The notes below the pieces were generated by a model, which saw only the letters and a list, made by a program, of their open reading frames with translations, ran no database searches and was not told the origin of the DNA. From a virus, in IMG/VR virus record IMGVR_UViG_3300021197_001702, positions 1 through 31,875 of that record: a DNA stretch of 31,875 nucleotides; one strand, given 5' to 3'. Positions 24,550 through 31,875 of the stretch are shown here, piece after piece (within the stretch, counting starts at the first letter, position 1; each line of letters opens with the position of its first letter). The translations under genes and the position numbers were made by a program.

Positions 24550-24600
24550 CTAGGAGCCCTTACAGCATCTTCTCACTGGTTGTAACATCCACTTTTCCAT
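24550..24600 (-). CDS. Candidate 16-residue micropeptide
   Basis: A 16-codon frame (MEKWMLQPVRRCCKGS) lies in the only sizeable gap of the head cluster. It has a good ribosome-binding site, AGGAG at 24609-24613, exactly 8 bases before the ATG, and that site begins straight after the TAG of the upstream membrane-protein gene. It ends about 35 bases before the prohead protease start. The frame is too short for codon statistics, so the RBS and position are the only support. It could instead be a leader that couples translation into the protease gene, or chance. Confidence 0.28.
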   Translation of the reverse strand: MEKWMLQPVRRCCKGS

Positions 24601-24613
24601 CACCTTTACTCCT

Positions 24614-24928
24614 CTACTCATGAATATGATTAATTTTAATTCCACCATCACCAATTACTGTATTTAAGGTATATGATGTAGCGGAAGCTATACAACTTAA
24701 AATCAACAAATTAGCGATATTATACTCAAAATTAAATAGTTCTGTTAAGTCATTTATGCCGAACAAAAATGCACCGACCCAAAAACCCGTACACATTGGG
24801 CAATGAATTAGTGCTCCAAGCCAATTAGATTTTTCCATAATCCAATCTCTTTGGTTTTCAAAAATTGTTCCGTAAACTAAGATTTGGGTCATGCCCCAAG
24901 AGGCGAGAACAAAGTATATAAGATCCAC
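24614..24928 (-). CDS. Small membrane protein with CPMC motif (DUF1360-like)
   Basis: 104 residues. A hydrophobic N-terminal helix (residues 2-20), a central block HCPMCTGFWVGAFLFGI at 42-58, and a second clear hydrophobic helix at about 72-90 indicate an integral membrane protein. The CPMCTGFWVG signature (CxxC-x-GFWxG) resembles DUF1360, a small membrane family found in bacteria and phages whose function is not established to my knowledge. Its start overlaps the upstream gene by one base. A membrane protein inside the head-assembly string is out of keeping with its neighbours. It might act on the host envelope (superinfection, lysis control) or anchor assembly; neither is shown. Confidence 0.72.
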   Translation of the reverse strand: MDLIYFVLASWGMTQILVYGTIFENQRDWIMEKSNWLGALIHCPMCTGFWVGAFLFGINDLTELFNFEYNIANLLILSCIASATSYTLNTVIGDGGIKINHIHE

Positions 24929-25476
24929 TATTCGTACCTATAGATCCCTGCCAAGCCATATGAATAGCCGGGGTAATAAGGTTGTTGTGTCCCCTTTGTT
25001 GTTTCTTGTGGCACTTCTCCAAGTTCCGTAGAGTCTTCTGAAGATGGGTCGAGCAAGTTTTCTTCTCTCTCCATTTCCGCCTTTGTTATAGCTTCCATAT
25101 ATTCGGTCTCATTCTTAATAAATCCAGATATGTTGTATAACACAATCTCTGTAAGATTTTGTATGTCTTTATTGTCTGGGTATTCAGCCGCTAGTGCTCC
25201 AAAGACATTTGTGCCCCTTACAGTTTCTGGTTGTACTACCCCGTTCTCCACAAGGTAATTAAAAAACCTATTTTGAGCATTATAAATGATATCGCTAAAA
25301 TTTCCCCTGCTGTATGCGACAATCTTTCTCTCCTCAGTCTTAACAACTATAGCAATATCTTTATGGTTATAAATCATCAGGTGACCAGCTAGTGATTTTT
25401 TCATATCAAGGTCGTCAATATATTCTGTAATATACTCCGGTGTTGGAGGATAATTTTTAACTTGTACTTTTATCAT
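24928..25476 (-). CDS. Hypothetical protein between portal and protease
   Basis: 182 residues. The first ~125 residues look globular (MIYNHKDIAIVVKTEERKI, then a helix containing IIYNAQNRFFNYLVENG). The last ~55 residues are acidic then Pro/Gly/Tyr-rich (QQPYYPGYSYGLAGIYRYE), a likely flexible tail. No known motif, signal peptide or membrane segment was found. It overlaps the upstream gene by 20 bases and shares one base with the downstream gene, so it belongs to the same tightly coupled string. A structural or assembly role in the prohead is inferred from its neighbours. Confidence 0.72.
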   Translation of the reverse strand: MIKVQVKNYPPTPEYITEYIDDLDMKKSLAGHLMIYNHKDIAIVVKTEERKIVAYSRGNFSDIIYNAQNRFFNYLVENGVVQPETVRGTNVFGALAAEYPDNKDIQNLTEIVLYNISGFIKNETEYMEAITKAEMEREENLLDPSSEDSTELGEVPQETTKGTQQPYYPGYSYGLAGIYRYE

Positions 25477-26287
25477 TTGATTTTAATTCCTCAACTAATT
25501 GTTGAATCTTGAGTATTTTTGTAAAATCAGAATCGACTAATTCTCTATCTTTCATACCCTGTAGAAGACTGTGTATCTCTGTCCTATCCTCTGGGAAAAC
25601 CTCCATATCAATTGATTCGTCCAGTTCCCTTTTCAGTCTTGATATCTCGTCATCCAGATATATTTTCATTTCAATGCCGTTATCATTCACAGATCCCGTA
25701 TATGCCTTTAACATTTGTTTTTGGTTTTCGTTCAAATTAGAATATGAATTGTTAAATTTTTCAACAAATGTTTTGTAAACAATGTTATCTATGTGTTTCA
25801 TACTTTTCGATTCTTCCATGTCGCCAGTCGCAACCATGGAATCAACAATGCTTTCTTCTAAAAGAACCCTTTTTTTGGCTTCAATTTTTGGATTATTAAA
25901 TATTTGATGTAGAGTTGCCAAATCTTTGTAGTTAGGAACAAAATTAGAGTAAATATCACTAGACAACTCTTTATTAATTCTAGATATCAAAGCGCTCTGC
26001 TCATTAAACAGCCTTTTGTTGTCCAGTGCGCTTCTTTCAAGTCTAGATTCTACAATTATCTTTTCTGCCAATCTTCTTTCTTCAACTTGTGTATTTACTA
26101 TATTTTCATACAACTTGTAATCTCTATACAGTGTTGTTCCCGGTTTAAAAAAATCTTTAAATATTGAAATAATAGTATTTTTTCGAACGTTATCTTTTTT
26201 TATACTAGCTTTGGTCAACTCTCTAACCAAAGCTTCGTAAAGAAAAGCGGTATTTCTTTTCTTATTATGTTTAATCTTGCTTGACAT
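25457..26287 (-). CDS. Hypothetical helical protein in head gene cluster
   Basis: 276 residues, almost entirely charged and helical, without membrane segments. The basic N-terminus (MSSKIKHNKKRN) is followed by predicted long helices (ERRLAEKIIVESRLERSAL and, near the end, an acidic EISRLKRELDESIDMEVF). It starts inside the portal gene (17-base overlap) and overlaps the next gene by 20 bases, so its synthesis is tied to portal and protease. Position between portal and prohead protease suggests a prohead core or inner-head protein, comparable in place to T4 gp67/gp68, but the sequence is not recognisable as either. Role inferred from context only. Confidence 0.75.
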   Translation of the reverse strand: MSSKIKHNKKRNTAFLYEALVRELTKASIKKDNVRKNTIISIFKDFFKPGTTLYRDYKLYENIVNTQVEERRLAEKIIVESRLERSALDNKRLFNEQSALISRINKELSSDIYSNFVPNYKDLATLHQIFNNPKIEAKKRVLLEESIVDSMVATGDMEESKSMKHIDNIVYKTFVEKFNNSYSNLNENQKQMLKAYTGSVNDNGIEMKIYLDDEISRLKRELDESIDMEVFPEDRTEIHSLLQGMKDRELVDSDFTKILKIQQLVEELKSNDKSTS

Positions 26288-28217
26288 CTTTTTTGTTCTC
26301 CAACTCTGTAATCAAACTTTTAATTTCGTTATTGTGATCAAGAATTTGTTGTTCTTGTATATCATAATTAGGTTCTTGGTCTTCAGAAACCCCTCTAGAC
26401 AGTCTTTTCATGTCATTAAAACCCTTTGGAACGCCCGTGATTCCCCTCATTCCGCCCATCGATTTCATAGATCTTTGTACGGCTCTTTTACCAGATAAAT
26501 CATTTCTTGGCTCATATATCTTGCCCTTTGAATTGCTCGTGGTAGTGTATGTCTTACCTCCGCGACCTTTGAATTCTGCTTTTTTCACATCGTCGTCACG
26601 ATTTCCCGGTACAGCCAATAAGTTTCCTTCGGGCTCCTCTGGGGTTTCTGTCTCTGTCTCTACCTCTTCAGCACCGGCATCAAGGTCTCCACCCATATCT
26701 TCAGTGTCACCCAAACCGCCCAGAGACCCCAAGCCTCCGCCAGTCATAGCTGCTGCTTCTCCGCCTTCACCATCAAGAAGATCAAATTCTGCTTGCATCA
26801 GTTTATCATATGCTAATTCTCTTTGGTTTCTCAAATATTCTGATTCTGATATATTAAACAGATTTGTAGCTACCCATCTCTTGCTAAAGAATCCATCAGT
26901 TGCTGCGCTAGCAACATCGAACTTAGTTCTCCACTGCTCCAATTCTTGTAGCTCTGCTATTTTTGATGGATTATTCAAGGACATTTTAAAAGATATCAAA
27001 TCGTTGCCCCTGTATCCAAGAGTGTAAAGATGAATTATACCAATCTTTTCTAATTCAGTTATAACAGCTCTTTGTAGCCGCTGGATTGTTCTTGCGAATC
27101 GGATATCCTTTTGAGCAAGTGTTGTTTGGTCTTCGCTTGCCCCTTCTCCTCTGAACAAATACGACTGTGGCACCTTAAGTGCGGAAAACAACTTATCTTT
27201 TAGGTATTTAACATCGTCGATGTCGCCCGTGTAAGTTCCTCCGGGCAGACTTTCTATTTTTGTAGATTGTTGTGCGCCCCTGACTGGTATAAAGTAATCT
27301 TCGTCTACAGACATTGGGTTATAGCGAAGGTCGACACGACCAGTGTTTGCGTCAACAACTTGATTTCTCTTCATTTGAGTTACAACTTTTTGCATGTATT
27401 GCTCTACTTCATTCGGATTAACACCGCCAACATCTACATAAAAAACTCGACGCTCAGGAGATCTTACAATCCTGTATGACATCATTGCATCCTCTAGAAG
27501 TGTTAGTTGCCTGAATATCCTTCTGGCGGGGTCAAGGATTGAGGTGCCATATGGCGCGTACTTATCATTACCCAGTATTCTAAAGTGCGCTACTTGCCAG
27601 TTTTCGAATGTCATTCCTGCTGAATTCCATTGGTATTGGATATAATTTGGATTTGTCTTATCTTCACCCTCCAGCCTCTCAACCTCTCTAGTTGGAAGAC
27701 CTATCGCATTGATAACCCCTTGCTCCTCCTCTATATCAAGATATAGCAGGAAATCTCCAAACTTACACATGGTCCTACACCAACTAAAAAGATTATGCTC
27801 GATATTTAAAACGTTGTGATATAGGGAATTTAGAATAAGTTTTATTTCTTCATTTGGGCAGTGGATCTTTAATAGCGGATGAAGGTGTGAAGAAGTCGTC
27901 ATTTCATCAGCATATATATCCAAAGCAGAAGCAATAATCGGCTCATACTCCATTTGATCAAAGTCAATATATCTTTGACTTCTTGACACATTTGCCAAGG
28001 CAGCACTAGTTAAATTGGAAAAAGGATTGTATGTTGTCTTTTTAAACTGCTGCCCACTAGCTGATTTGAAGTCCGATGAAAACTTGTCCGCATCAGTTCT
28101 TGAGTTTCTCACTACCACTTGGGCATCATAATTGACAAGTGGCCCCGAAAGCAACCTTGTCAGTCTCCTGAATAAAGGAGAAGCTTCATTTCTGGGGTTT
28201 CTATTTCTGTCAGCCAT
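26271..28217 (-). CDS. 20: Portal vertex protein (gp20-like)
   Basis: 648 residues. Typical T4-type portal features: residues 90-108 read MEYEPIIASALDIYADEMT, matching the conserved helical start of the core. The middle carries the family's ILDPARRIFRQLTLLEDAMM block and RIVRSPERRVFYVDVGG, then a region with FRGEG followed by EDQTTLAQKDIRFARTIQR. The C-terminal 150 residues are low-complexity and acidic (Gly-rich, then Glu/Thr/Pro-rich), probably disordered. Twelve copies form the ring through which DNA enters and to which terminase and neck bind. It overlaps the next gene by 17 bases. The acidic tail is longer than I would expect for T4 gp20 and may be processed or phage-specific. Confidence 0.95.
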   Translation of the reverse strand: MADRNRNPRNEASPLFRRLTRLLSGPLVNYDAQVVVRNSRTDADKFSSDFKSASGQQFKKTTYNPFSNLTSAALANVSRSQRYIDFDQMEYEPIIASALDIYADEMTTSSHLHPLLKIHCPNEEIKLILNSLYHNVLNIEHNLFSWCRTMCKFGDFLLYLDIEEEQGVINAIGLPTREVERLEGEDKTNPNYIQYQWNSAGMTFENWQVAHFRILGNDKYAPYGTSILDPARRIFRQLTLLEDAMMSYRIVRSPERRVFYVDVGGVNPNEVEQYMQKVVTQMKRNQVVDANTGRVDLRYNPMSVDEDYFIPVRGAQQSTKIESLPGGTYTGDIDDVKYLKDKLFSALKVPQSYLFRGEGASEDQTTLAQKDIRFARTIQRLQRAVITELEKIGIIHLYTLGYRGNDLISFKMSLNNPSKIAELQELEQWRTKFDVASAATDGFFSKRWVATNLFNISESEYLRNQRELAYDKLMQAEFDLLDGEGGEAAAMTGGGLGSLGGLGDTEDMGGDLDAGAEEVETETETPEEPEGNLLAVPGNRDDDVKKAEFKGRGGKTYTTTSNSKGKIYEPRNDLSGKRAVQRSMKSMGGMRGITGVPKGFNDMKRLSRGVSEDQEPNYDIQEQQILDHNNEIKSLITELENKKDVKQD

Positions 28218-28220
28218 TTT

Positions 28221-29795
28221 TTATCCTTTTAATATCCAACTATATTGTTGTTGCTCTCTAATCTTATCATTTTTTGATATCGGTTTATAGCCTATTTGTC
28301 CGGGTATTGATGTATTTATCTCTGTTTTTACCTTCGTCATAGCACCCAAAAACGCCTTTGTATATTCTACATCTCTCTGGTTCACTTCAAGTGCAGTATC
28401 CCTGACCCAACAACCTATAGCAAAAGCCATCACCAAGTCATCGTTGTACATACGCATAGCTTGGGGTCGACCATTGTGCCAAACAAATGTCTCTAACTCA
28501 CTAAATAGTCTAGCAGAATATATTGTAACTAGTTTATTTCTAATGAATTCTTCCATTTTCGCCACGACAAGAGGTCTGGTCTTAGAGGTCATGGAAAAGC
28601 CAGCAACGGCGTTGCTCATATTTTCACCCTGATACTGCTCAATATATTCATGCGTTGACTTTATCGAATAATACAAGTTTGGATATGCCATATCTCTTAG
28701 CTTATCCAATACAGCATATCCTACGGAGTTATTTTCAATGACCATTAGGCAGTTACCATATTCACGACCAACGTCGTTTAACATGTTAGCAAAGAGGTCC
28801 GGGGTTATCTTTGATTTGTATTCTGCGACAATCTCCATTGTTTCTAGTTTAAAGATATGAAAAACAGAAAAGTCTTTGTCATCTCCCCTAGAAACGTCTG
28901 CTACCAGAAGATACTTGCATTCAGGATTAAATTTTTCCCATATCCAAAAATTTCTATCAAACCCAGTTCTATATTCTGGATCTGCTAAGTTATCTTTAAT
29001 CAACGCCATGTCATCGGCATGAATAACGGTCTCTCCAGACATATTGAAATTACATTCATACTCTTGCGCGATTTGCCTCCGGGACATATTTTTGGTTTCT
29101 TCTGAAAACCACTCCTCATCCCTATCTGGGTGTACATCCCATGGTAGATTAGTGTAGTGAAAATCGTTATTTCTCAATTCTGCGTCGATATAGGTTTGAT
29201 GAAACCAGTTTCCCACACCATTTGGGGTAGATAGAGCGATACAACGACCACCTGTTGACAGAGTAGGGTAGAGACCCGTCCATAGTTCATCAAGCCCTTC
29301 TACGTGCGCTGCCTCATCTACAACGAGGAGAGAAAGAGCTTCTGAACGACCTGCATCTCCTGAAGTCGTAGATGCCTTGATCTGGGATCCATTATTCAAC
29401 TCGAAAGATGTTCTGTTGTCTATTTCAATACTAGCGATCTGCATCCATTCTGGCAAATTCTTCATGATTGCCTTTACTTTCTTCACTAGGTTTGCGGCCG
29501 TTTGAAACTTTGTAGCCATGACAAGAATGTTCTTATCTTTGTGGAAGAGCATCATCCAAGCAACATAGCCAGCAGTAATTGTAGATATACCTAGTTGTCT
29601 CGCCTTCAAAATAATATTGAAACGATAATCATTGAAGTCTTCCAGCAATTGATCTTGAAAGTCGTAAGTTTTAAATGGTATTTGACCCTTAATTGGGTGT
29701 GAGATTTTGGTATAGTTATTTATAAAGTAAGATGGATTTTTACCAGACTTGACAATCTCTTTGAGTTTTTCTTTCTTTGTTAATTGATATGACAT
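28221..29795 (-). CDS. 17: Terminase large subunit (gp17-like DNA packaging motor)
   Basis: 524 residues, close to the usual size. The N-terminal ATPase domain has an adenine/Q-type segment (PFKTYDFQDQL, residues 40-50), a deviant Walker A KARQLGIST at 64-72, Walker B LSLLVVDEAAH at 154-164 with the catalytic Glu, and the coupling motif STPNG at 189-193. The C-terminal RNase H-like nuclease shows the expected acidic residues: VADVSRGDD (Asp300), MVIENNSVG (Glu354) and NDDLVMAFA (Asp452/453). The enzyme docks on the portal, pumps DNA into the prohead using ATP, and cuts concatemers at initiation and headful termination. The portal gene follows after 3 bases, as expected for a packaging pair. 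Confidence 0.96.
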   Translation of the reverse strand: MSYQLTKKEKLKEIVKSGKNPSYFINNYTKISHPIKGQIPFKTYDFQDQLLEDFNDYRFNIILKARQLGISTITAGYVAWMMLFHKDKNILVMATKFQTAANLVKKVKAIMKNLPEWMQIASIEIDNRTSFELNNGSQIKASTTSGDAGRSEALSLLVVDEAAHVEGLDELWTGLYPTLSTGGRCIALSTPNGVGNWFHQTYIDAELRNNDFHYTNLPWDVHPDRDEEWFSEETKNMSRRQIAQEYECNFNMSGETVIHADDMALIKDNLADPEYRTGFDRNFWIWEKFNPECKYLLVADVSRGDDKDFSVFHIFKLETMEIVAEYKSKITPDLFANMLNDVGREYGNCLMVIENNSVGYAVLDKLRDMAYPNLYYSIKSTHEYIEQYQGENMSNAVAGFSMTSKTRPLVVAKMEEFIRNKLVTIYSARLFSELETFVWHNGRPQAMRMYNDDLVMAFAIGCWVRDTALEVNQRDVEYTKAFLGAMTKVKTEINTSIPGQIGYKPISKNDKIREQQQYSWILKG

Positions 29796-29804
29796 GCGCC
29801 TTCA

Positions 29805-30305
29805 CTATCTTGAAGCCTTAATCCAGTTCTTAATACTCTCTTCTAGTCTCTGTTGTGGTGGGAGTGTTTCTTCTTCTCCAAGACCGGGAACACCGCCGAG
29901 CTTATAGATGGTGGATGTCTGATACCAAGTTCTAATGTTCGACATCTTTTGTACAAGAATATCTGTCTCCCCCTCTTGGACTAAAGATAGGTTTTTTCCT
30001 GCGGATGTCTTGTATTCCTTTTTTAAAAAGGATACGATATCAGCTATTTTCTGCTCAACCTTGGATTCGAACTTGGGGTCTGCCACACTCTTTATATTAC
30101 ACTCCGATGAGTAGCTTAAAACCATTTTGTTCCCTTGGAATCTTACTTTAAAGCCATCGACAAGCCTACTATCAGTCACAGTATTGTCAACCTCTCTTCT
30201 GAGACCGATTTTGACTGGGTTTCCCTCTTCATCAAGTGCTCCATCGTATCCCTTAGTAGACACGATATTTTGAATTGTCTGTACAACATCTAAAACGCTA
30301 GCCAT
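29805..30305 (-). CDS. Hypothetical protein directly upstream of large terminase
   Basis: 166 residues, no signal peptide or membrane segment. The centre looks like a compact alpha/beta domain (FKVRFQGNKMVLSYSSEC followed by a lysine-rich helix SKVEQKIADIVSFLKKEYK). The C-terminal part carries a Gly-rich turn and a basic end (LEESIKNWIKASR). It sits where T4-type phages often carry the small terminase (gp16), only 9 bases before the large terminase. However, I see no helix-turn-helix or gp16-like coiled coil, so position is the only argument. It overlaps the zinc-motif gene by 8 bases. Function unknown. Confidence 0.7.
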   Translation of the reverse strand: MASVLDVVQTIQNIVSTKGYDGALDEEGNPVKIGLRREVDNTVTDSRLVDGFKVRFQGNKMVLSYSSECNIKSVADPKFESKVEQKIADIVSFLKKEYKTSAGKNLSLVQEGETDILVQKMSNIRTWYQTSTIYKLGGVPGLGEEETLPPQQRLEESIKNWIKASR

Positions 30306-30714
30306 TATCTTTCCCCTTATAAAAGTTTCCTAGAAACTCTACTCTTTGGTCTATGTTTGCCCATCTCTCTTCCCTACCTTCGACAAATTGCATATAACAT
30401 TTCCAACAACAGTCGTGCTTGTTCATGTATAGATCGTCTTTTAAATTAAAAGAATACTCAAAGCAAGCAGGACAAACACGATCTTCGTCTTTAGTAAGTA
30501 GTTTTTTTGATACGAAAAAACCATCTTTATTAATCTTTTCAGCACTTTCCCTTTGTTTGGTATCTTTTTTGTGCCTTTGCTTTATCTGATTAAGATAATC
30601 TAGTTCTTTTTCTTTAGTCCAATTGGACCTTGGGTGCTGAACTGACTCTGTGCCATACTGATCTGCTATGGCTTTCTCAAGTTTTGCGATATAATTTAAA
30701 TCTTTCCTACTCAT
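30298..30714 (-). CDS. Zinc-motif protein of unknown function, upstream of terminase
   Basis: 138 residues. The N-terminal half is charged and helical (KLEKAIADQYG near the start, then a Lys/Glu-rich segment to about residue 65). The C-terminal half holds a probable zinc site: CPAC at 81-84 and CCWKC at 102-106, with an aromatic-rich surround. The two CxxC knuckles about 18 residues apart look like a zinc ribbon or treble clef. It overlaps the next gene by 8 bases and lies two genes before the large terminase, so it is probably co-transcribed with the packaging genes. A nucleic-acid-binding role is plausible from the fold type, but I do not recognise the family. A small-terminase role cannot be excluded. 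Confidence 0.7.
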   Translation of the reverse strand: MSRKDLNYIAKLEKAIADQYGTESVQHPRSNWTKEKELDYLNQIKQRHKKDTKQRESAEKINKDGFFVSKKLLTKDEDRVCPACFEYSFNLKDDLYMNKHDCCWKCYMQFVEGREERWANIDQRVEFLGNFYKGKDNG

Positions 30715-30723
30715 GTCACACTA

Positions 30724-31626
30724 TTATACACCTAGTTTTCCTATTCTTTCACTTAAAAGATCAATTTTATTTTGCTGCTGTTTTACCGCCTCAACCAAAA
30801 ATGAAATAATTTTAGTATAATCCATGGTATTCGCATACTCTGGATCTTGTGACCATTCAACAATTTCTGGAATTACTTTACCAACCTCTTCAGCAATAAA
30901 TCCGTAATCCTTTTTCCCCGTGTCTTTCCAACTATATGATACACCTTGTAGCTTGTTAATTGTGTCAAGAGCGGAATTAAGAGGCTCAACATCCTCCTTG
31001 AATCGTATGGAAGAATAGGAAAGGAAAGCATTTGCCTTAATTTGTCCGTCTGGACGGCTGCTATCTGGTAATGTTATTGCGTGAGTTGCGGAGCAATCCC
31101 CCACCGCCAAATAATTAGCCACATGAACGCAAGAGCCCGACAAGACGAGCCCCCTGTGTTCCGAACCGGAGATTATCAAAGCCCCGTGACCACCGTCTTC
31201 GTAATATATCTTTGCCTCGTTGTTTGGTCCGAAGTTAAAAGCTGATTGGTCTCCTGTGGATACAAACTGTAGTTCACCGCCGATCTTAAGTGGAGAGGCT
31301 CCCTCTAAAGTTCCGGCTATTTGGATTGTTGAGCCGGATAAGACGATACCATTTGATGAGCCAGATATAACTAGAAAATCGTCTTGATTTTCATTGTATT
31401 CTATATGAGCATCACTGTTGGTACCAAATTTTATTTTAGTATCGTCGGCAACTTTCATATCAGTACCGTCAAAAGTAAAGGTGGATATGCCTGCGAAGGA
31501 GCCTCCGTTATTGTATTGTAAATGGGTGCTAGAGCCGCCCGGACTTGTTGTGACGCCCTCTGCGTCTGTAGAATTAGCTTTAATTATAGAAACTAGCTTT
31601 CCATGGGTGTACTTACCTATCGCCAT
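30724..31626 (-). CDS. Small tail fibre/spike protein with S74 self-cleaving chaperone domain
   Basis: 300 residues. Residues 1-200 are Gly/Ser/Thr-rich beta-type sequence with repeated ISGS and LSGS turns (for example FLVISGSSNGIVLSGS and ALIISGSEHRGLVLSGS), typical of trimeric fibre shafts. The last ~97 residues form a peptidase S74 intramolecular chaperone: YSSIRFKEDV at 204-213 carries the expected Ser205 and Lys210 (Ser-x4-Lys, as in endosialidase chaperones), followed by the conserved DYGFIAEEV and VEAVKQQQ elements and a coiled-coil end. In this family the domain trimerises, folds the shaft, then cleaves itself off just before the serine. It is a paralogue of the larger fibre at 20239-22566. 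The substrate is unknown; a fibre or host-contact role is inferred. Confidence 0.85.
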   Translation of the reverse strand: MAIGKYTHGKLVSIIKANSTDAEGVTTSPGGSSTHLQYNNGGSFAGISTFTFDGTDMKVADDTKIKFGTNSDAHIEYNENQDDFLVISGSSNGIVLSGSTIQIAGTLEGASPLKIGGELQFVSTGDQSAFNFGPNNEAKIYYEDGGHGALIISGSEHRGLVLSGSCVHVANYLAVGDCSATHAITLPDSSRPDGQIKANAFLSYSSIRFKEDVEPLNSALDTINKLQGVSYSWKDTGKKDYGFIAEEVGKVIPEIVEWSQDPEYANTMDYTKIISFLVEAVKQQQNKIDLLSERIGKLGV

Positions 31627-31875
31627 TAGTTAGTAATCCCCGCAGCAACCACAAAGACACCTACCGTCAAAACCACGCCGCCAATAACGCCGCCGACAAA
31701 CCACCAGTGGGTATAATCGTTTGGTCTCCTAAGTGCCAGTTCTTGTAATCGCTTGTTCTCCTCGTCTTTTATGCTGAGAAGACTTGTATATTTGTCTGTT
31801 GCCGAGTTTAGTTTGATCTCACTGATTTTGAGATCTAGTTCTAACTTGGCTTTTAATATTTCTATCTCTCTATCC
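31626..31875 (-). CDS. Partial coiled-coil protein with C-terminal membrane segment
   Basis: I read this reading frame directly; its 5' part lies beyond the window edge. The visible 82 residues end in a TAA that shares one base with the ATG of the next gene (TAATG), so the two are probably translationally coupled. The first ~45 residues are charged and heptad-like (DREIEILKAKLELDLKIS and onward), suggesting a coiled coil. After a short linker (RRPNDYTHWWF) comes a glycine/valine-rich hydrophobic stretch of about 25 residues (GGVIGGVVLTVGVFVVAAG), almost certainly one transmembrane helix, followed by a three-residue tail. The form is a C-tail-anchored rod. That would suit a spanin-like or other envelope-associated phage protein, or a virion membrane-interacting protein, but no family is recognisable and the function is unknown. 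Confidence 0.65.
   Translation of the reverse strand, partial: DREIEILKAKLELDLKISEIKLNSATDKYTSLLSIKDEENKRLQELALRRPNDYTHWWFVGGVIGGVVLTVGVFVVAAGITN

Noticed and set aside
26410-27027. A 205-codon open frame on the plus strand
   Set aside because: Antisense to the portal gene; the low-complexity Ser/Pro/Ala product is the shadow of the acidic Gly-rich portal tail.
1-31875. tRNA genes, CRISPR arrays, insertion sequences, integrase or attachment sites
   Set aside because: Looked for cloverleaf arms, regularly spaced repeats, transposase motifs and terminal repeats; none seen by eye.

Overview
The window is a contiguous late (virion-morphogenesis) region of a tailed phage with a contractile tail, a distant relative of the T4-type myoviruses. 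Every gene I accept lies on the minus strand, so transcription runs from position 31875 towards 1. Packing is dense: most genes overlap or are separated by fewer than 40 bases, and no gene-free stretch reaches 300 bases. By eye the DNA is moderately AT-rich. No rRNA, tRNA, integrase, insertion sequence or CRISPR array was seen. The host cannot be named from the sequence. The style (two S74-chaperone fibre proteins, a ribosomal protein S21, an enlarged sheath, a family A polymerase in a T4-like structural context) fits environmental, probably aquatic, 'far-T4' phages; that placement is inference.

Layout in transcription order. 31875-29805: C-terminal part of a coiled-coil/membrane protein, a small S74 fibre-like protein, a zinc-motif protein and an unknown protein. 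29795-23919: large terminase, portal, two unknown proteins, a small membrane protein and the gp21-type prohead protease. 23914-22754: a small protein with a likely protease site, a bS21 homologue and a probable virion protein. 22753-20239: a leader with a terminator, then a 775-residue repeat-rich S74 tail fibre. 20181-17005: a small unknown, scaffold (gp22) and major capsid (gp23), closed by a strong terminator. 16868-10314: neck/connector proteins resembling gp13, gp14 and gp15, then sheath (gp18) and tube (gp19). 10313-9151: a self-contained unit with its own host-type promoter and terminator, encoding the gp26/gp51-type tail chaperone and an overlapping out-of-phase extension. 9116-1199: a small protein, tape measure, baseplate proteins and an unknown. 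1197-7: a short family A DNA polymerase without an exonuclease domain.

The genes cover head assembly (scaffold, protease, capsid, portal), packaging (terminase), neck, contractile tail, baseplate and fibres. The main unusual signals are: (1) a repeated intergenic element, ACTAWTTAT on the coding strand, ahead of six late genes, a candidate phage-specific late promoter; (2) a seven-T run joining the tail-chaperone gene to its overlapping extension, a candidate +1 or -2 programmed frameshift; (3) a virus-borne bS21 inside the head cluster; (4) a minimal polymerase A; (5) a fibre-gene leader in which a terminator separates the candidate late promoter from the gene.
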